The position numbers and the translations under genes are program-made. From Echria macrotheca (lineage: Eukaryota; Ascomycota; Sordariomycetes; Sordariales; Schizotheciaceae), in contig MU839835.1 in the NCBI GenBank assembly GCA_030411725.1, positions 1,054,001 through 1,118,000 of the forward strand: a stretch of DNA of 64,000 nt, read 5' to 3'. The notes beneath the pieces are model-generated. The model was not told the origin of the DNA, searched no databases, and was given only the letters and a program-made list of their open reading frames with translations. Shown here in pieces: positions 1 to 9,375 of the stretch (positions are counted from its first letter, which is position 1; every line of letters starts with the position of its first letter).

Positions 1-452
1 CGTTGCGGCGGCGGAAGTGGATGGTGTGTTATTCGACTGGTCGTTCGTGCGTGTTGCCATGGTGGATTTGTCAGGTATTGCTTGCTTGCTTGACGCTGCG
101 TTTGTGGTGTGTTCTCTCTCGCTTGCCTAATAACCGTGTTCCCAATCTTCAAACTGATGAGAACTGCATGCATCGGTTGTGCCCTGGTATATTTCTCGTT
201 CGTGTGCCGTATTCCGTGCTCGTGGTCGTAGTCGTGTTTCTCAGGTGTCGTGGTGGTGGTGATGTGGTTGCCCCACCATATTCACGGAAGGGGGAGGAAT
301 GGAAGTTCGTGCCTTGGGAGGTCGCGGTCGCGCGGCTTCCCCAATCAGGCAATCGGGCACCTCCCCAACTGTCTTTCCAAAGTCCACCACTTTTATACCG
401 GCACCATCAACCCCCAAAACAAAAGATTACCAAGTCCTCCAGCGGGCTCCTC
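1..452. other. left edge, no supported gene
   Basis: Open frames on both strands here give arginine/proline-rich or cysteine-rich translations with no recognisable domain. I see no splice-supported coding exon. The stretch may be the 3' side of the small candidate gene at 453-749 or belong to a gene left of the window. Confidence 0.4.
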
Positions 453-749
453 CTAACGAGACCCCCACCTCCAACTACTCGTCGGCGGCGATGTCCCCGT
501 GGAAGAAGCCTCGCTCCCCCTTTCTGAACCATCCATACTCCGCTTGTCATTGTCATGCGACGACGGCGAGGGAGACGGCGACCGGCGAAAGTAGGAGATG
601 GGCGTACTAGCCACGGGCGGCGATGGCGGCGGGCTTTGCTGCGTCTGGTTCGTGTTCGTGTTCTGATAAGAGGAAGAAGGATGTGTCTGCTTCCAGGACG
701 AGTAGATCTGTCTGCACAGGTGTGCCGACATGGTATAGGTTGGCGACAT
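453..749 (-). CDS. small Ser/Pro-rich hypothetical protein (weak)
   Basis: A frame of about 98 codons starting at an ATG at 749 (a second ATG lies at 731). The product is soluble-looking and low complexity: a short N-terminal segment with Cys, Trp and Tyr, then Asn/Thr/Gln-rich and Ser/Pro-rich tracts, and an acidic Ser/Thr tail ending at TAG 453-455. No domain is recognised. It is kept because the amino-acid mix (serine and proline runs, SxxDNDK-type acidic patches) looks more like a disordered fungal protein than the overlapping frames, which give Arg/Cys-rich noise. It could still be a chance frame or one exon of a longer gene. Confidence 0.3.
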   Translation of the reverse strand: MSPTYTMSAHLCRQIYSSWKQTHPSSSYQNTNTNQTQQSPPPSPPVASTPISYFRRSPSPSPSSHDNDKRSMDGSERGSEASSTGTSPPTSSWRWGSR

Positions 750-1656
750 CGTAGCGGCTGGCTGCTTGCTCTCTGGTGTGGATGTATAGTATTCCTTAGG
801 TAAATAAATACGTGGGGAGGTGATTTGAAGATTGAACACAACCACGCAAACAGAGAGACGTAGGTAGGTAAAAAATTATATATCAGAGAGTAAATAAAAA
901 TTCCAGGAACACAAGAGAAACAGAACCCAGAAAATGGGAGGTCACCCCTTTTAAGAGGAGGCCTACTACTGCTCCAGACAAGGCTCAGCTCGTCGGCAGG
1001 CACAAAGCACACAAAAGCGCGAGGCACGAGGCAACCACACCCATCCCAACGGGCCCCCCAACCAGCATGGCAACACATCGAATTCCTCATCAGGGTTTTA
1101 CCGCCAGACGACGGCGCAACGCTCACACACGTGGACATACACACATCAAAGTGGCCGGTTCCAGCCCGCTTGGGTGCCCAAAAAGCCCCTCCCATCTGGT
1201 CGCCAACCAATCAGCATCAACGTATTTCCAAGAATCGTGGCTGTGCGGCAGCCTGTGGCTTGTCGTTCTGGGCTGATGTGCTCGCAAATCGTGCCACCAG
1301 ACCCACTCGGTCGCCCAATCGCACTTTGCCCGCCGGCTGCCGGGACCTGGAATGGCGCCCTTTTTCGGAAGAGCAATATCCAGCGCTGGTCACGCAACAA
1401 TCCCTCTTAAAATAATGTGGGCAGCCGGGTGCCGGATTATCTCCTTCTCGACACTCAATCCTCTTGTCCACCAAGCATGACGTAATTTTAGATTCCCAAC
1501 GGTCATCTCTGAGATCTCAGCCAGCTGTCACACACTCATCAGCATTTCAAACGCTTACCAACACCTTGTCTTGGGCCAAACCTGAGACATCCACCTGGCA
1601 CAGAAAATAACCTAGGATATTGGCTACTGATGCTGATGCTACTACTCCAAGTCTAC
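750..1656. other. intergenic, nothing supported
   Basis: About 0.9 kb between the small Ser/Pro-rich frame and the 3' end of the transporter gene. Several overlapping frames exist but none has a plausible domain or splice pattern. It presumably holds the transporter 3' UTR and a promoter for the small frame. Confidence 0.5.
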
Positions 1657-4600
1657 TTAGGTCCTGCGGTATTCATACACCCTTCTCGACGGCCGGGCCT
1701 CCATCCCCATATTCCCCGCCCCCGTCTCGTGAAACCCCGGGTGAGCCACGTTCTGACTGTCATCCTCCGAACTCATCATGTCCGTCTCCACGCCCGAGTC
1801 CTCGTCTTCCTCCATCACTGTCTGCCCCATCACACCATCGCGATCTGAAAAGTTCCTGCCAGCTCCACGGGCGTAATGGCCACCAGGCAACACAGATGGC
1901 GCCTCTCCCGTTCCATCTTCTCCTTTCCTCATGTCCATCAGCTCCATCGACTCCTTGTCCATACGAGCCTCCGGACTGCTGTGGAAACGCCTTGGTACCT
2001 CCCGCTTCTTTCGGCCACTGACTCGACGGACAAGATCCGTAGTCCTAGCACCAATGCCTGTAGCCTCCTCAACCGCCATAGCTGCCGACTCGAGAGCTGC
2101 TCGGTTGAGATGCTCTGCTCGCTCGTCGATAAGCCGGTTCCTCTTGCGGATTTCCGTCCACCGCGTCATGTGCCCGAGCTCAAAGATATTCATCCGCCGC
2201 ATCTTGCTCGAAGGGTTTCCCATCAGCACCGGCCTCCACAGCTCTTCATCCGTCATTGTGTGGGCAGTTACCCCGGTTCTCTGCACTTCTGACTGACGTC
2301 GGCTGTTCTCCTTTCGAAGCTCCGTCCACTTCTCCATCTCAAGTGTCTTGGAGCTCGGAATGATTTGTATCTCCTTGAACCGGATCAGGACCACCAGCAG
2401 CAAGGCTGTAAGAATCAGCAAGACGCCCGCCACTACTCCTGTCGCCGCTCGCTGCCCGAGATGGCGCTGAGCCGCGCCGCCAACTGCTGTCGCCATGGCC
2501 GCCAGGAGAAAGCCAATGGTGTGACATACAGCAAATCCAGCGCTGACCCGCGGAAACGAGGAGTAGTTGGCTCGTTTCGATGCCCGAGCCGACGAGCTGC
2601 GAGGTCGCGCCGTCATGCCCGGTTGGAGATCCGATGTGTCAAATGTCTCCATGATGATCCCGTTGCACTCCGATATGGCCAGGCCCGAGAAAACGCCAAT
2701 CAATGCGGCCAGGAAAACAGGCACATACACGGGAACGGGCGGCCCTCCCGAGGCTGCTGTGTAGGCGATCCCAACAACCGGCAACATGATGCAGAACATG
2801 GCCCGTCTGACGAGATGCGATGTCCAAGTGACTTTCTGTGTAAGTTCGTCATCGGGGTCCTGATGGTGTCGCCAACGAGAGAAGACGTTCGCCATCTGGA
2901 ACGGAACTGCCACGAAAGCCCCGATCGAGATAAACGATACACAAACGCCAACCAAGGGCGATTTGAGCATGTAGTAACGAGACGTGAGCGCGCCGAGAAG
3001 AATGATGATTAGGACAATCTGCGCGTAGATCCAGCCCGTGTAGAGTGCCATCACCAGGAAGCCCGGTTGTCGGAGCATCTCCAGGGACAAAAGGATCCCG
3101 TGGTATGCCTCCTCTCCCCACCAAGTCGGGCCAGTCTTGACCCTGTGCATCATGACTTCGCCACGTGCGATCCTGCGAGAGATGCCATTCCCACTCTCGA
3201 CCTCGGCCACCGACCTCCTGAACGGGGAACGCCGGACTTCTGGCACTACAACGTTGAGCAGCAGCACCACCGCCACCAGAATGATGCTGACGTAGAATCC
3301 CCACGACGGATTGAGCGTGTCGATGATGGCAGCTCCAATCAGGAACCCGATCCCCAGAGAGCCCGTGAAACACCAGGTCCAGACACCCAACCAGACGCCC
3401 ATCCCGCCTCCGTGTCTCCGCACGTCATACTTGTCCACGACTTCTTGGTGTGGATTGCCACTCATGAGAGAGGCCCCAAAGAGGTCGGTGAGAGTCGAGT
3501 GGAAGTTCATGCTGGCGAATCCCAGTGTCAGACCCATAAAGGCACGAGATCCAAGAAGAGCCTATCTCCATGTGCTGACATACGGTGACCTCATCTCGCT
3601 GACCGATATAGCCTGGGGGAAGAGGAGCGGCATCGCCAGTATGAGGCTCGACAGGATGTATGGCTTTCTTCCATGAAGCAGCGGAAGAGGCCAGAACAAA
3701 AAGGTCGAAATAGCCAGCCCGACATAGAAGAACACGTTCCCGAGGATGGCGTAATGGTAGAGGTCGGCAATCCAGTATTGAATCGAAGGAACCAGTCCAG
3801 CGTAGATGCCAATAAGAACACCGATTAAAGCTGTGCTCAAACAAGCAACTGAAGCAACAAACTTCTTCCTCGCCGACGACCAGTCCCGAGCCACCGGGTG
3901 CGGCCGATAAGCTCGAGCTAGGTTAAATCCTGGACGACCCCGGATGCTGACATGCGATCTCCCGCGGAGGTTAATGTCGGCGCTCCAGCGGCTGCCTCTG
4001 TGGATTGTACCATCTCTCTCGGGCTCTGACTGAGCCTCCCGAGGCGTTAGGGGTATATTTGTGAAGTTTTCGGCATTCGTGTCGTTGGAGGTTTGAAGGC
4101 CGACGTCAGCTCTTTGGGTGTCGCGGTTCACCGTGGTTGTATCATTGGCGCCATCGTAGCTCAGTGGCGTCCCAGTGGTGTCTCCAGGTCTGAGGCTCCG
4201 GTCCTTGAAAGCCGCCATATTCTTGGGATCGACGTTGCTAGTTGGGAAAGTCTTATCCACCCGAGCCACCATCTTGCGTTCGGAGCCTGTACGTTGGAGC
4301 CGATCCCGGATTCTCTTTGCAATCCTTCCTCCCGGGAGACAGCCAGAGTCCGCCTCGCTTTCCTGTCTCCGCTTAGGAGCGTCGGAAGTATCGGGGGCGT
4401 TTCTGGGGGCGTCCCATCGGAACTTCCGAAAGCTTGTCCTCGGCTTCGGTATGAGAAACCTGAAATTCTCACCAAGGGTTCCTGGAGCTGAATTATATCG
4501 TTTAAGGCGACGCTTGACTCGCAAGACCGCAGGAATAGGGCTTGCCGCTGCGACCCTAGGTATGCTTAAGGGACTTGCGCCTTGTTCCTCGTCGCTTTTC

Positions 4601-4896
4601 GGTCCGTGACTCTCCTTAGCATTTGGAAGCGGGCATGAGTGTCCGCAATGACAGGTTTGCATAACTTCGTGGTTATGAATACACTCACGCGCCTCCAAAT
4701 TGGGAGCATCCCCGGCAAGTGTCATGGGTTCGGAATCGTCGGTGGTCCCCCTTGATGCAACGCCGGGTCCGGACTTCTCCCTTGATGATTGGTTTTTGGA
4801 GCCTTTGGATTTTCTTTCACTTGAGTGCGTTCTCGAATTTGGTATGGATGGCCGAATTGCCTCAGGAGTCACAACGACATTCCGGAACCAGCTCAT
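1657..4896 (-). CDS. 12-TM MFS transporter, frame interrupted by in-frame TAG
   Basis: Large major-facilitator-type membrane transporter; substrate unknown. From ATG 4896 there is a disordered Ser/Arg/Lys-rich N-terminus of about 320 residues. Twelve hydrophobic segments follow, with a GRKP-type loop after TM2 and a PEVRRS motif after TM6, and then a long hydrophilic tail (about 250 residues, Arg/Glu/Met-rich) ending at TAA 1657-1659. The frame is continuous except for a TAG at 3562-3564 just before TM4. Sequence on both sides of it reads as one transporter, and TM4 to TM12 are intact downstream. Options: a nonsense allele, a sequence error, readthrough, or a 42-nt in-frame intron (3603-3562, GTCAGC donor, TAG acceptor) that removes the stop. 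The same frame is also open upstream of 4896 as far as another TAG at 5014, so this may be the 3' part of a longer gene that includes 5014-6693. Confidence 0.75.
3562..3564 (-). other. in-frame TAG inside the transporter frame
   Basis: This codon separates the TM1-TM3 part from the TM4-TM12 part of one MFS frame. The flanking residues read as a continuous loop and helix (RSPYVSTWR before, ALLGSRAFMG after), so no base insertion or deletion is needed. The base after it is G, so the triplet could also be a 3' splice acceptor. Confidence 0.85.
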
Positions 4897-5013
4897 CAAC
4901 CTCGTGCTGGTACTCTCAGCCGGGGACTCGTCAGGTTGTAGTCCCGTTTCCTCGGCACCAGTAAGAGGCTGAATCGGGCGCTTGTTCTTTTCCCTGTTTC
5001 CTTGGATCGATTC

Positions 5014-5016
5014 CTA
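5014..5016 (-). other. second in-frame TAG linking two co-framed ORFs
   Basis: TAG in the same reading frame as both the upstream disordered ORF and the downstream transporter ORF; there are no other stops between 5013 and 3565. As at 3562 it is followed by G and is preceded, 42 nt upstream, by a GT in codon phase zero. Confidence 0.85.
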
Positions 5017-6693
5017 ATATGCCACAAGATCCGTCGTAGACTTTAGTGTTCTCACTTTCCGCGGTATCCCTACACCATGTTGCGCTTGGATCGGCTCCCG
5101 TGGGGTAGCTGAGCTCAACAGCCTAGCATCAGACTGAACGGTGGGGCCGGGGAGAGGAGCTAGATGTTCTCTTGTTGTTTGGGCTGGTCTATGAGGAAAC
5201 AAGACATCGTCGGCATTCTCGTCTGTGGCCCCTGCAATCATATCGTGGACAAGACGGTCCGCCCGCGCCAATTCTTCCTCGAGACTGAGACCGCGTCCGG
5301 ACCCAACAATAGGAGTGCCGGTGCGGTTTTGGTCGGGATGTCCGGATAGCCGTGTGAGGTCACGAGCGTCACCGGTGCGCCGCGGAGAGGCTTCAAGTAA
5401 AGCCCCGGCATTTCTGAGATCTATCGAATCAGCTCCCTGCTGTTTTATAGCCACATATCTATGTTGACCATGAAGCTCAGACGGAATAACGGCTCTGCTT
5501 CGAGAGATACCTGGTGGTGGGTAGAGGTGAGTCCCTCCGGTGAAGTGACTCGAAGTTAGATCTTCAAGAGGCGTGCCAGAAAGGTTTGGACCCCGTAGAC
5601 TCTCTGCCAGTCTCAAGACATGTTCGGGATACTCGAATGGAGGAATGTCAGCAAGGGGTCCTACTTTGGACATGGCGGTGCGGCCGTGCCATGGTCTGGG
5701 CTGGTGATGGGAAACCCCAAAGGCTGGTCGAACCTTGACAGCGGCGTTGTGTCCATGATGAATCTCACTCAACACGCCAGGAGGCTTCCCACCAGTCTTA
5801 CTGCTTGTCTTTTGTTGGGACACGAGGCCATTGGCCGACGGCTTCGCACCCTGGTGGTGATCCTGAACCATCCCACCGAGCGGGTACAGAAGCTCGTACT
5901 CAGCTTCAGTCTCGACGGAACCAACTTGTGCATCCATGCTATATGCCGAGGAAGCCTCCCGCTCTGCGGTACTCGGCTGGCCAACTTGGGCATCGTATTC
6001 AGCCTCGCGGCTCTCCGGGCTAGTGGAGAAGACTTCTTTGACCTTGTGGGTGGGGCTAGGCATTCTGTAAGGCGAGAGAGAGCTTGGTAATGAGTCCTCG
6101 GTTGGATGATAGGTTGCCTTCAAAGACTGAGGTGACCCCGCTGAAGTATCTGTAGTGTTTCTCAAGAACGGCATTGATCTTTTCAGGGGTCGACTTTGGG
6201 GTTGGTGCAAGCGTGGTTCGATTTCGCCGGTAAGGACAGAAGGGGCCGGGGTGCTGTGATGCAGCTTTGACGAGTGTGTAGCCGAGAAGTAGAGCAATGC
6301 TTGCTGATACGTGTTGTCTGCGGCGAGTCGGGTCGCGGAGGTTTCCTCGTCGGTGGGTGTCCAGTATGGAGCACCATCGGTAAGACAGTCGCACGCGGGC
6401 GTATGGATCACGCTGCCTTCCGGGGAGCCGCCCTGGGGAGCACGGCTCGCACCGTCGGCTGCCATCGAAGGCTGATCGGGCCTCATATCTGACGTGGACG
6501 GGGTATGATGTTGAACGTGGGCGAGCCGGGCTGTTGTCCGATGCCGCGGTTTCAGTACAGTTCCGGACGGAAACTCATAGGGAACGGGTGAACTAGGAGG
6601 CGTCGAGCAGCGTACTGGTGCTTGAAGTACAGAAAGAAAAAGCCGACTAAACGGCACGGCCAAATGAAATAAAATAAAATAGCAAACTAGCAT
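5014..6693 (-). CDS. disordered protein, probably N-terminal part of the MFS gene
   Basis: A 559-codon frame, Pro/Ser/Thr/His-rich, with no transmembrane segment beyond a hydrophobic stretch in the first 25 residues, which is probably intron or leader sequence. Convincing protein begins around 6606-6620, and the first good internal ATG is at 6486. No enzyme domain is recognised. The frame stops at TAG 5014-5016, but the next 39 codons remain open in the same frame and run directly into the transporter start at 4896. The two frames are therefore probably one gene of about 1,610 codons (from 6486), with its start uncertain. A 42-nt in-frame candidate intron (5055-5014, GTGAGA donor, TAG acceptor) would also remove this stop. 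The alternative is a separate gene ending at 5014, only about 120 bp from the next start. Confidence 0.5.
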   Translation of the reverse strand: MLVCYFILFHLAVPFSRLFLSVLQAPVRCSTPPSSPVPYEFPSGTVLKPRHRTTARLAHVQHHTPSTSDMRPDQPSMAADGASRAPQGGSPEGSVIHTPACDCLTDGAPYWTPTDEETSATRLAADNTYQQALLYFSATHSSKLHHSTPAPSVLTGEIEPRLHQPQSRPLKRSMPFLRNTTDTSAGSPQSLKATYHPTEDSLPSSLSPYRMPSPTHKVKEVFSTSPESREAEYDAQVGQPSTAEREASSAYSMDAQVGSVETEAEYELLYPLGGMVQDHHQGAKPSANGLVSQQKTSSKTGGKPPGVLSEIHHGHNAAVKVRPAFGVSHHQPRPWHGRTAMSKVGPLADIPPFEYPEHVLRLAESLRGPNLSGTPLEDLTSSHFTGGTHLYPPPGISRSRAVIPSELHGQHRYVAIKQQGADSIDLRNAGALLEASPRRTGDARDLTRLSGHPDQNRTGTPIVGSGRGLSLEEELARADRLVHDMIAGATDENADDVLFPHRPAQTTREHLAPLPGPTVQSDARLLSSATPREPIQAQHGVGIPRKVRTLKSTTDLVAY

Positions 6694-7191
6694 AAATCCG
6701 AGCCGGGTCGAAATGGAACTGTGTCAGGAAATTGGATGTTGTGGCAGTCGGGGTTCATCAGTGGCAGCCAATGTCCGAGGGTGGCCTCGAGGGAAGGCGC
6801 ATCTCCTGAGGCAGCAGGAGCGATACCAGACTCCAAACCAAGTCAAAGCCTGTGCTCCGTCCTGTAAAGAAGGCCCATCAGGGTATGCCGTCATATTGCT
6901 CGATTGACGCACTAGAATAATCGGGCAAGTCTGTATCAACGATTCCTGTCTCTGGTAATAACCCAGCCAGGGCTTCAATACCTCGCCGTATATTACCAAT
7001 GCTTCATTTTTTAACCCAAATGCAAACCGGAGGCCATGCTCCACCAATATCGTCTTCGTCAGGACTGTTCAGAAGCTTTGGCTCTTGAGCCCAACGCCGC
7101 ACCCAAACCACCCCAGATGATAAATTCCAGGCAACTCGATGCCTTCGTACAGTTTACCAGTCTTAACTCCCCCCACATCCCAGAACATGCA
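6694..7191. other. intergenic between transporter 5' side and IMP3 3' end
   Basis: About 0.5 kb. A T-rich stretch at roughly 6630-6690 (minus-strand sense) resembles the 3' part of an intron, so an unrecognised first exon of the transporter gene may lie here. No specific exon can be supported. Confidence 0.4.
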
Positions 7192-7991
7192 TTAAAGCAG
7201 TTCAAAATCGTCCAGCTTGTCGCGGTACTTCATAATGTTCCGCTTAATCTTGCTGCCCACGCTCCACGTGACGAAATCCTCCATGTTCCTCGTCACCAGG
7301 AAGGCTGGGTCGCGGACCTCCTCGACGCCGACCCGCACGTGGCCTTGCTCGATCATCTTGGTAGCCGCCTGGACCGTCTCGGCCATTCGTAGCCTCGTCA
7401 TGACGACTGGTAACCTTCGGCGCGCGAACGCGCTGACTGTGACATTGTGCTCTACTTGTGAGAGTTTGGATTTTGTCTGCGAATGAAATCAGTTGATAGT
7501 GAAAAAGGAGGGGGGAATGTTCGAGGATCATCGTACCGAGAGGATGCCCATGTCGTAGAGCTTATCCAGGAGCAGAGTCTCGTGTTTCCGTCGGACCTCG
7601 TTGTCTGGTGGGAGAAGCTATTTCTCAAATTAGTTGCCGATTTACACACACATATTCTCCCTCAATATGGTATGAAAATAACATACGCTCAACCTGTGGG
7701 CTAGTTGTCTGAGGGACTGCAGATTTCATTAGGACTCCTCCTCCTCAAACATTACGCCGCACAAAACTCACACCACACATCCGGTTATACTTGTGCTATA
7801 AATATTGTCAGCTTATTATGTCAAGACAGACTAAAAAGAAAAAAAAACAAGCAACGCACATAGTCCTCGGGCTTCTGGATCATATACCGCCTGGCAACAT
7901 CATGGTCGCGGTGCTGGTTGTCCTGCTTGTAGTTGATGAAGTCGTGCTTGCGCAGCAGCTTCTGCTCGTGAAACTTGAGTTTGCGGACCAT
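7192..7991 (-). CDS. IMP3: IMP3, U3 snoRNP protein (S4 domain), 5 exons
   Basis: U3 small nucleolar ribonucleoprotein component Imp3, which helps pair U3 snoRNA with pre-rRNA for 18S rRNA processing in the nucleolus. Exons (minus): 7991-7860, 7795-7772, 7716-7687, 7617-7537, 7476-7192; introns are 55-69 nt. The product is 183 residues, the same length as yeast Imp3. It opens with MVRKLK, has the conserved KYNRMCGSLRQLAHRL segment split over two tiny exons (24 and 30 nt), and ends in an S4-like RNA-binding fold with a final DDFELL and TAA stop. All joins keep phase zero and use GTGCGT, GTGAGT, GTATGT and GTACGA donors. It is divergent from RSM18. Exon boundaries are inferred from family continuity. 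Confidence 0.92.
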
Positions 7992-8316
7992 TTCGGCTAG
8001 CGACTATGATTTTGGTTCTCGTTGATGGATGAGATTGAGAAACTCAAGATATGAAGGGAACTTTTGACCGAGAAAGAGCGAGGTCCAAAAATCCTTGCCC
8101 CACCTTTAACTTTTTGCCTGCCGAAAAACCCCTGCTGCACCCACAAAGTCTTGGCATCAGCCCCAGAGCCGCACACTGCGCACAGCAGAAAAAAGCGGGT
8201 CTCCCGAAAGAAGAATCCGCCGAAAGCTTCAAACCACCAACTCAATTGTCCATCAACACCATCCCCATCTATCCCGCCGCGAACCGAGAGGGGAGAGAGA
8301 CCATCTCACAACAACC
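7992..8316. promoter_or_regulatory. shared divergent promoter IMP3 / RSM18
   Basis: Only 325 bp separate the two start codons, so both 5' UTRs and both core promoters must fit here. No obvious TATA box is seen. The arrangement couples a cytosolic ribosome-assembly gene with a mitochondrial ribosomal protein gene; co-regulation is inference. Confidence 0.6.
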
Positions 8317-9145
8317 ATGGCCTCCCTCACGTCCTCCTCCTCGAGGCAATGGCTCTCAACAGCCGCCCGCCAATGCCGAGCCATCTTCCACCAACAACAA
8401 CAACCACAGCGCCTCCTCTCGACCACGGCCGCGACAGCATCCTGTATGTAACATTCTCCTCTCACCCTCTCCCCCAAGATACACACACCACACCACGCCA
8501 ACTCCAACTCACACACTAACTCACACAAACAATCTAGTCCGCAAAATCCCCACCGACAACAAATCCCCCTCAGCCTCCCTAGCCTCCCTAGACGAAGACC
8601 CGATAAAAGGAATATCCTCCTGGGTCTCAGCAACCCAAAACACAGCGCGCCTCCGCGCCTCCGCGTCCTCCCCCAACTCTCCCAACTCTCGAACCGAGCG
8701 CATGCAACTAGCCCGCGACGACCTAGCCGCCTCGGCCAAGACAGACAGCTACGTGCGCTTCATAACCCGCCGCTGGCGCAAGGGGGACGTGTACGCGCCC
8801 CGCGACCTGTCGGCCGTCGAGATGCGGCGCTGGAAGAAGACGAACCCCCCCGGGCTCGACGCCGTCGACGCGCTCGGCTTCGACCCGGTCGACAACTACC
8901 GCAACTTCGCGCTCGTGTCCGAGTACATGACCTCGGCCGGGCGGATCCGCCACCACCAGAACACCGGGCTCCGGCCCGTCAACCAGCGCAAGATGGCCAA
9001 GGCCGTGCGGAGGGCCATCGGGCTGGGCATCCACCCCAGCGTGCATCTGCATCCGCAGATCTTGCTCGCCCACTCGAGGTTTCACGCCCATGGTGTGCTG
9101 CCGACTACTGCGAAGCCTCCGAGTAAGAACGGGTTTGGGTTCTAG
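8317..9145 (+). CDS. RSM18: mitochondrial small-subunit ribosomal protein bS18m (Rsm18)
   Basis: 37S mitoribosome protein of the bacterial S18 family. Exon 1 is 8317-8443 and exon 2 is 8538-9145. The 94-nt intron has a GTATGT donor, a CTAAC branch sequence near 8515 and a TAG acceptor. The product is about 244 residues. The first 40 residues are Ser/Arg/Gln-rich without acidic residues, as expected for a mitochondrial presequence. The S18 core follows in exon 2: a GDVYAPRDLS segment, a LGFDPVDNYRNF segment, and TGLRPVNQRKMAKAVRRAIG, which is the RNA-binding S18 signature. The stop is a genuine TAG, which shows that TAG is not reassigned in this genome. It converges with CIA84 across 230 bp. 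Confidence 0.93.
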
Positions 9146-9375
9146 ATCCTAGCTTGTTGTCTCTCTTCTGTTGGAATAATGTTGCCTGTAAAATTAGAAT
9201 GAACTTCTTGTCACAAATCATTAGAGCCTGTGATTTGTACAAAAAGTCATATCTCTCTTTTATACGACCGTCTGGATTGTACATGTACAAAATACAACAG
9301 ATGCGGTATAGACCTGTATATATATATACATAGACCCAATCCCGTCCCTGATCTCTATGCCGGCAACGCGCCCCG

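Noticed and set aside
407..1210. 267-codon minus-strand frame at the left edge
   Set aside because: Cys/Arg-rich translation without a domain; overlaps a more protein-like frame and shows no splice structure.
1657..6693. Genome-wide TAG reassignment as explanation for the two TAGs
   Set aside because: RSM18 and the LPMO end at their family-expected C-terminus with TAG, so TAG works as a stop here.
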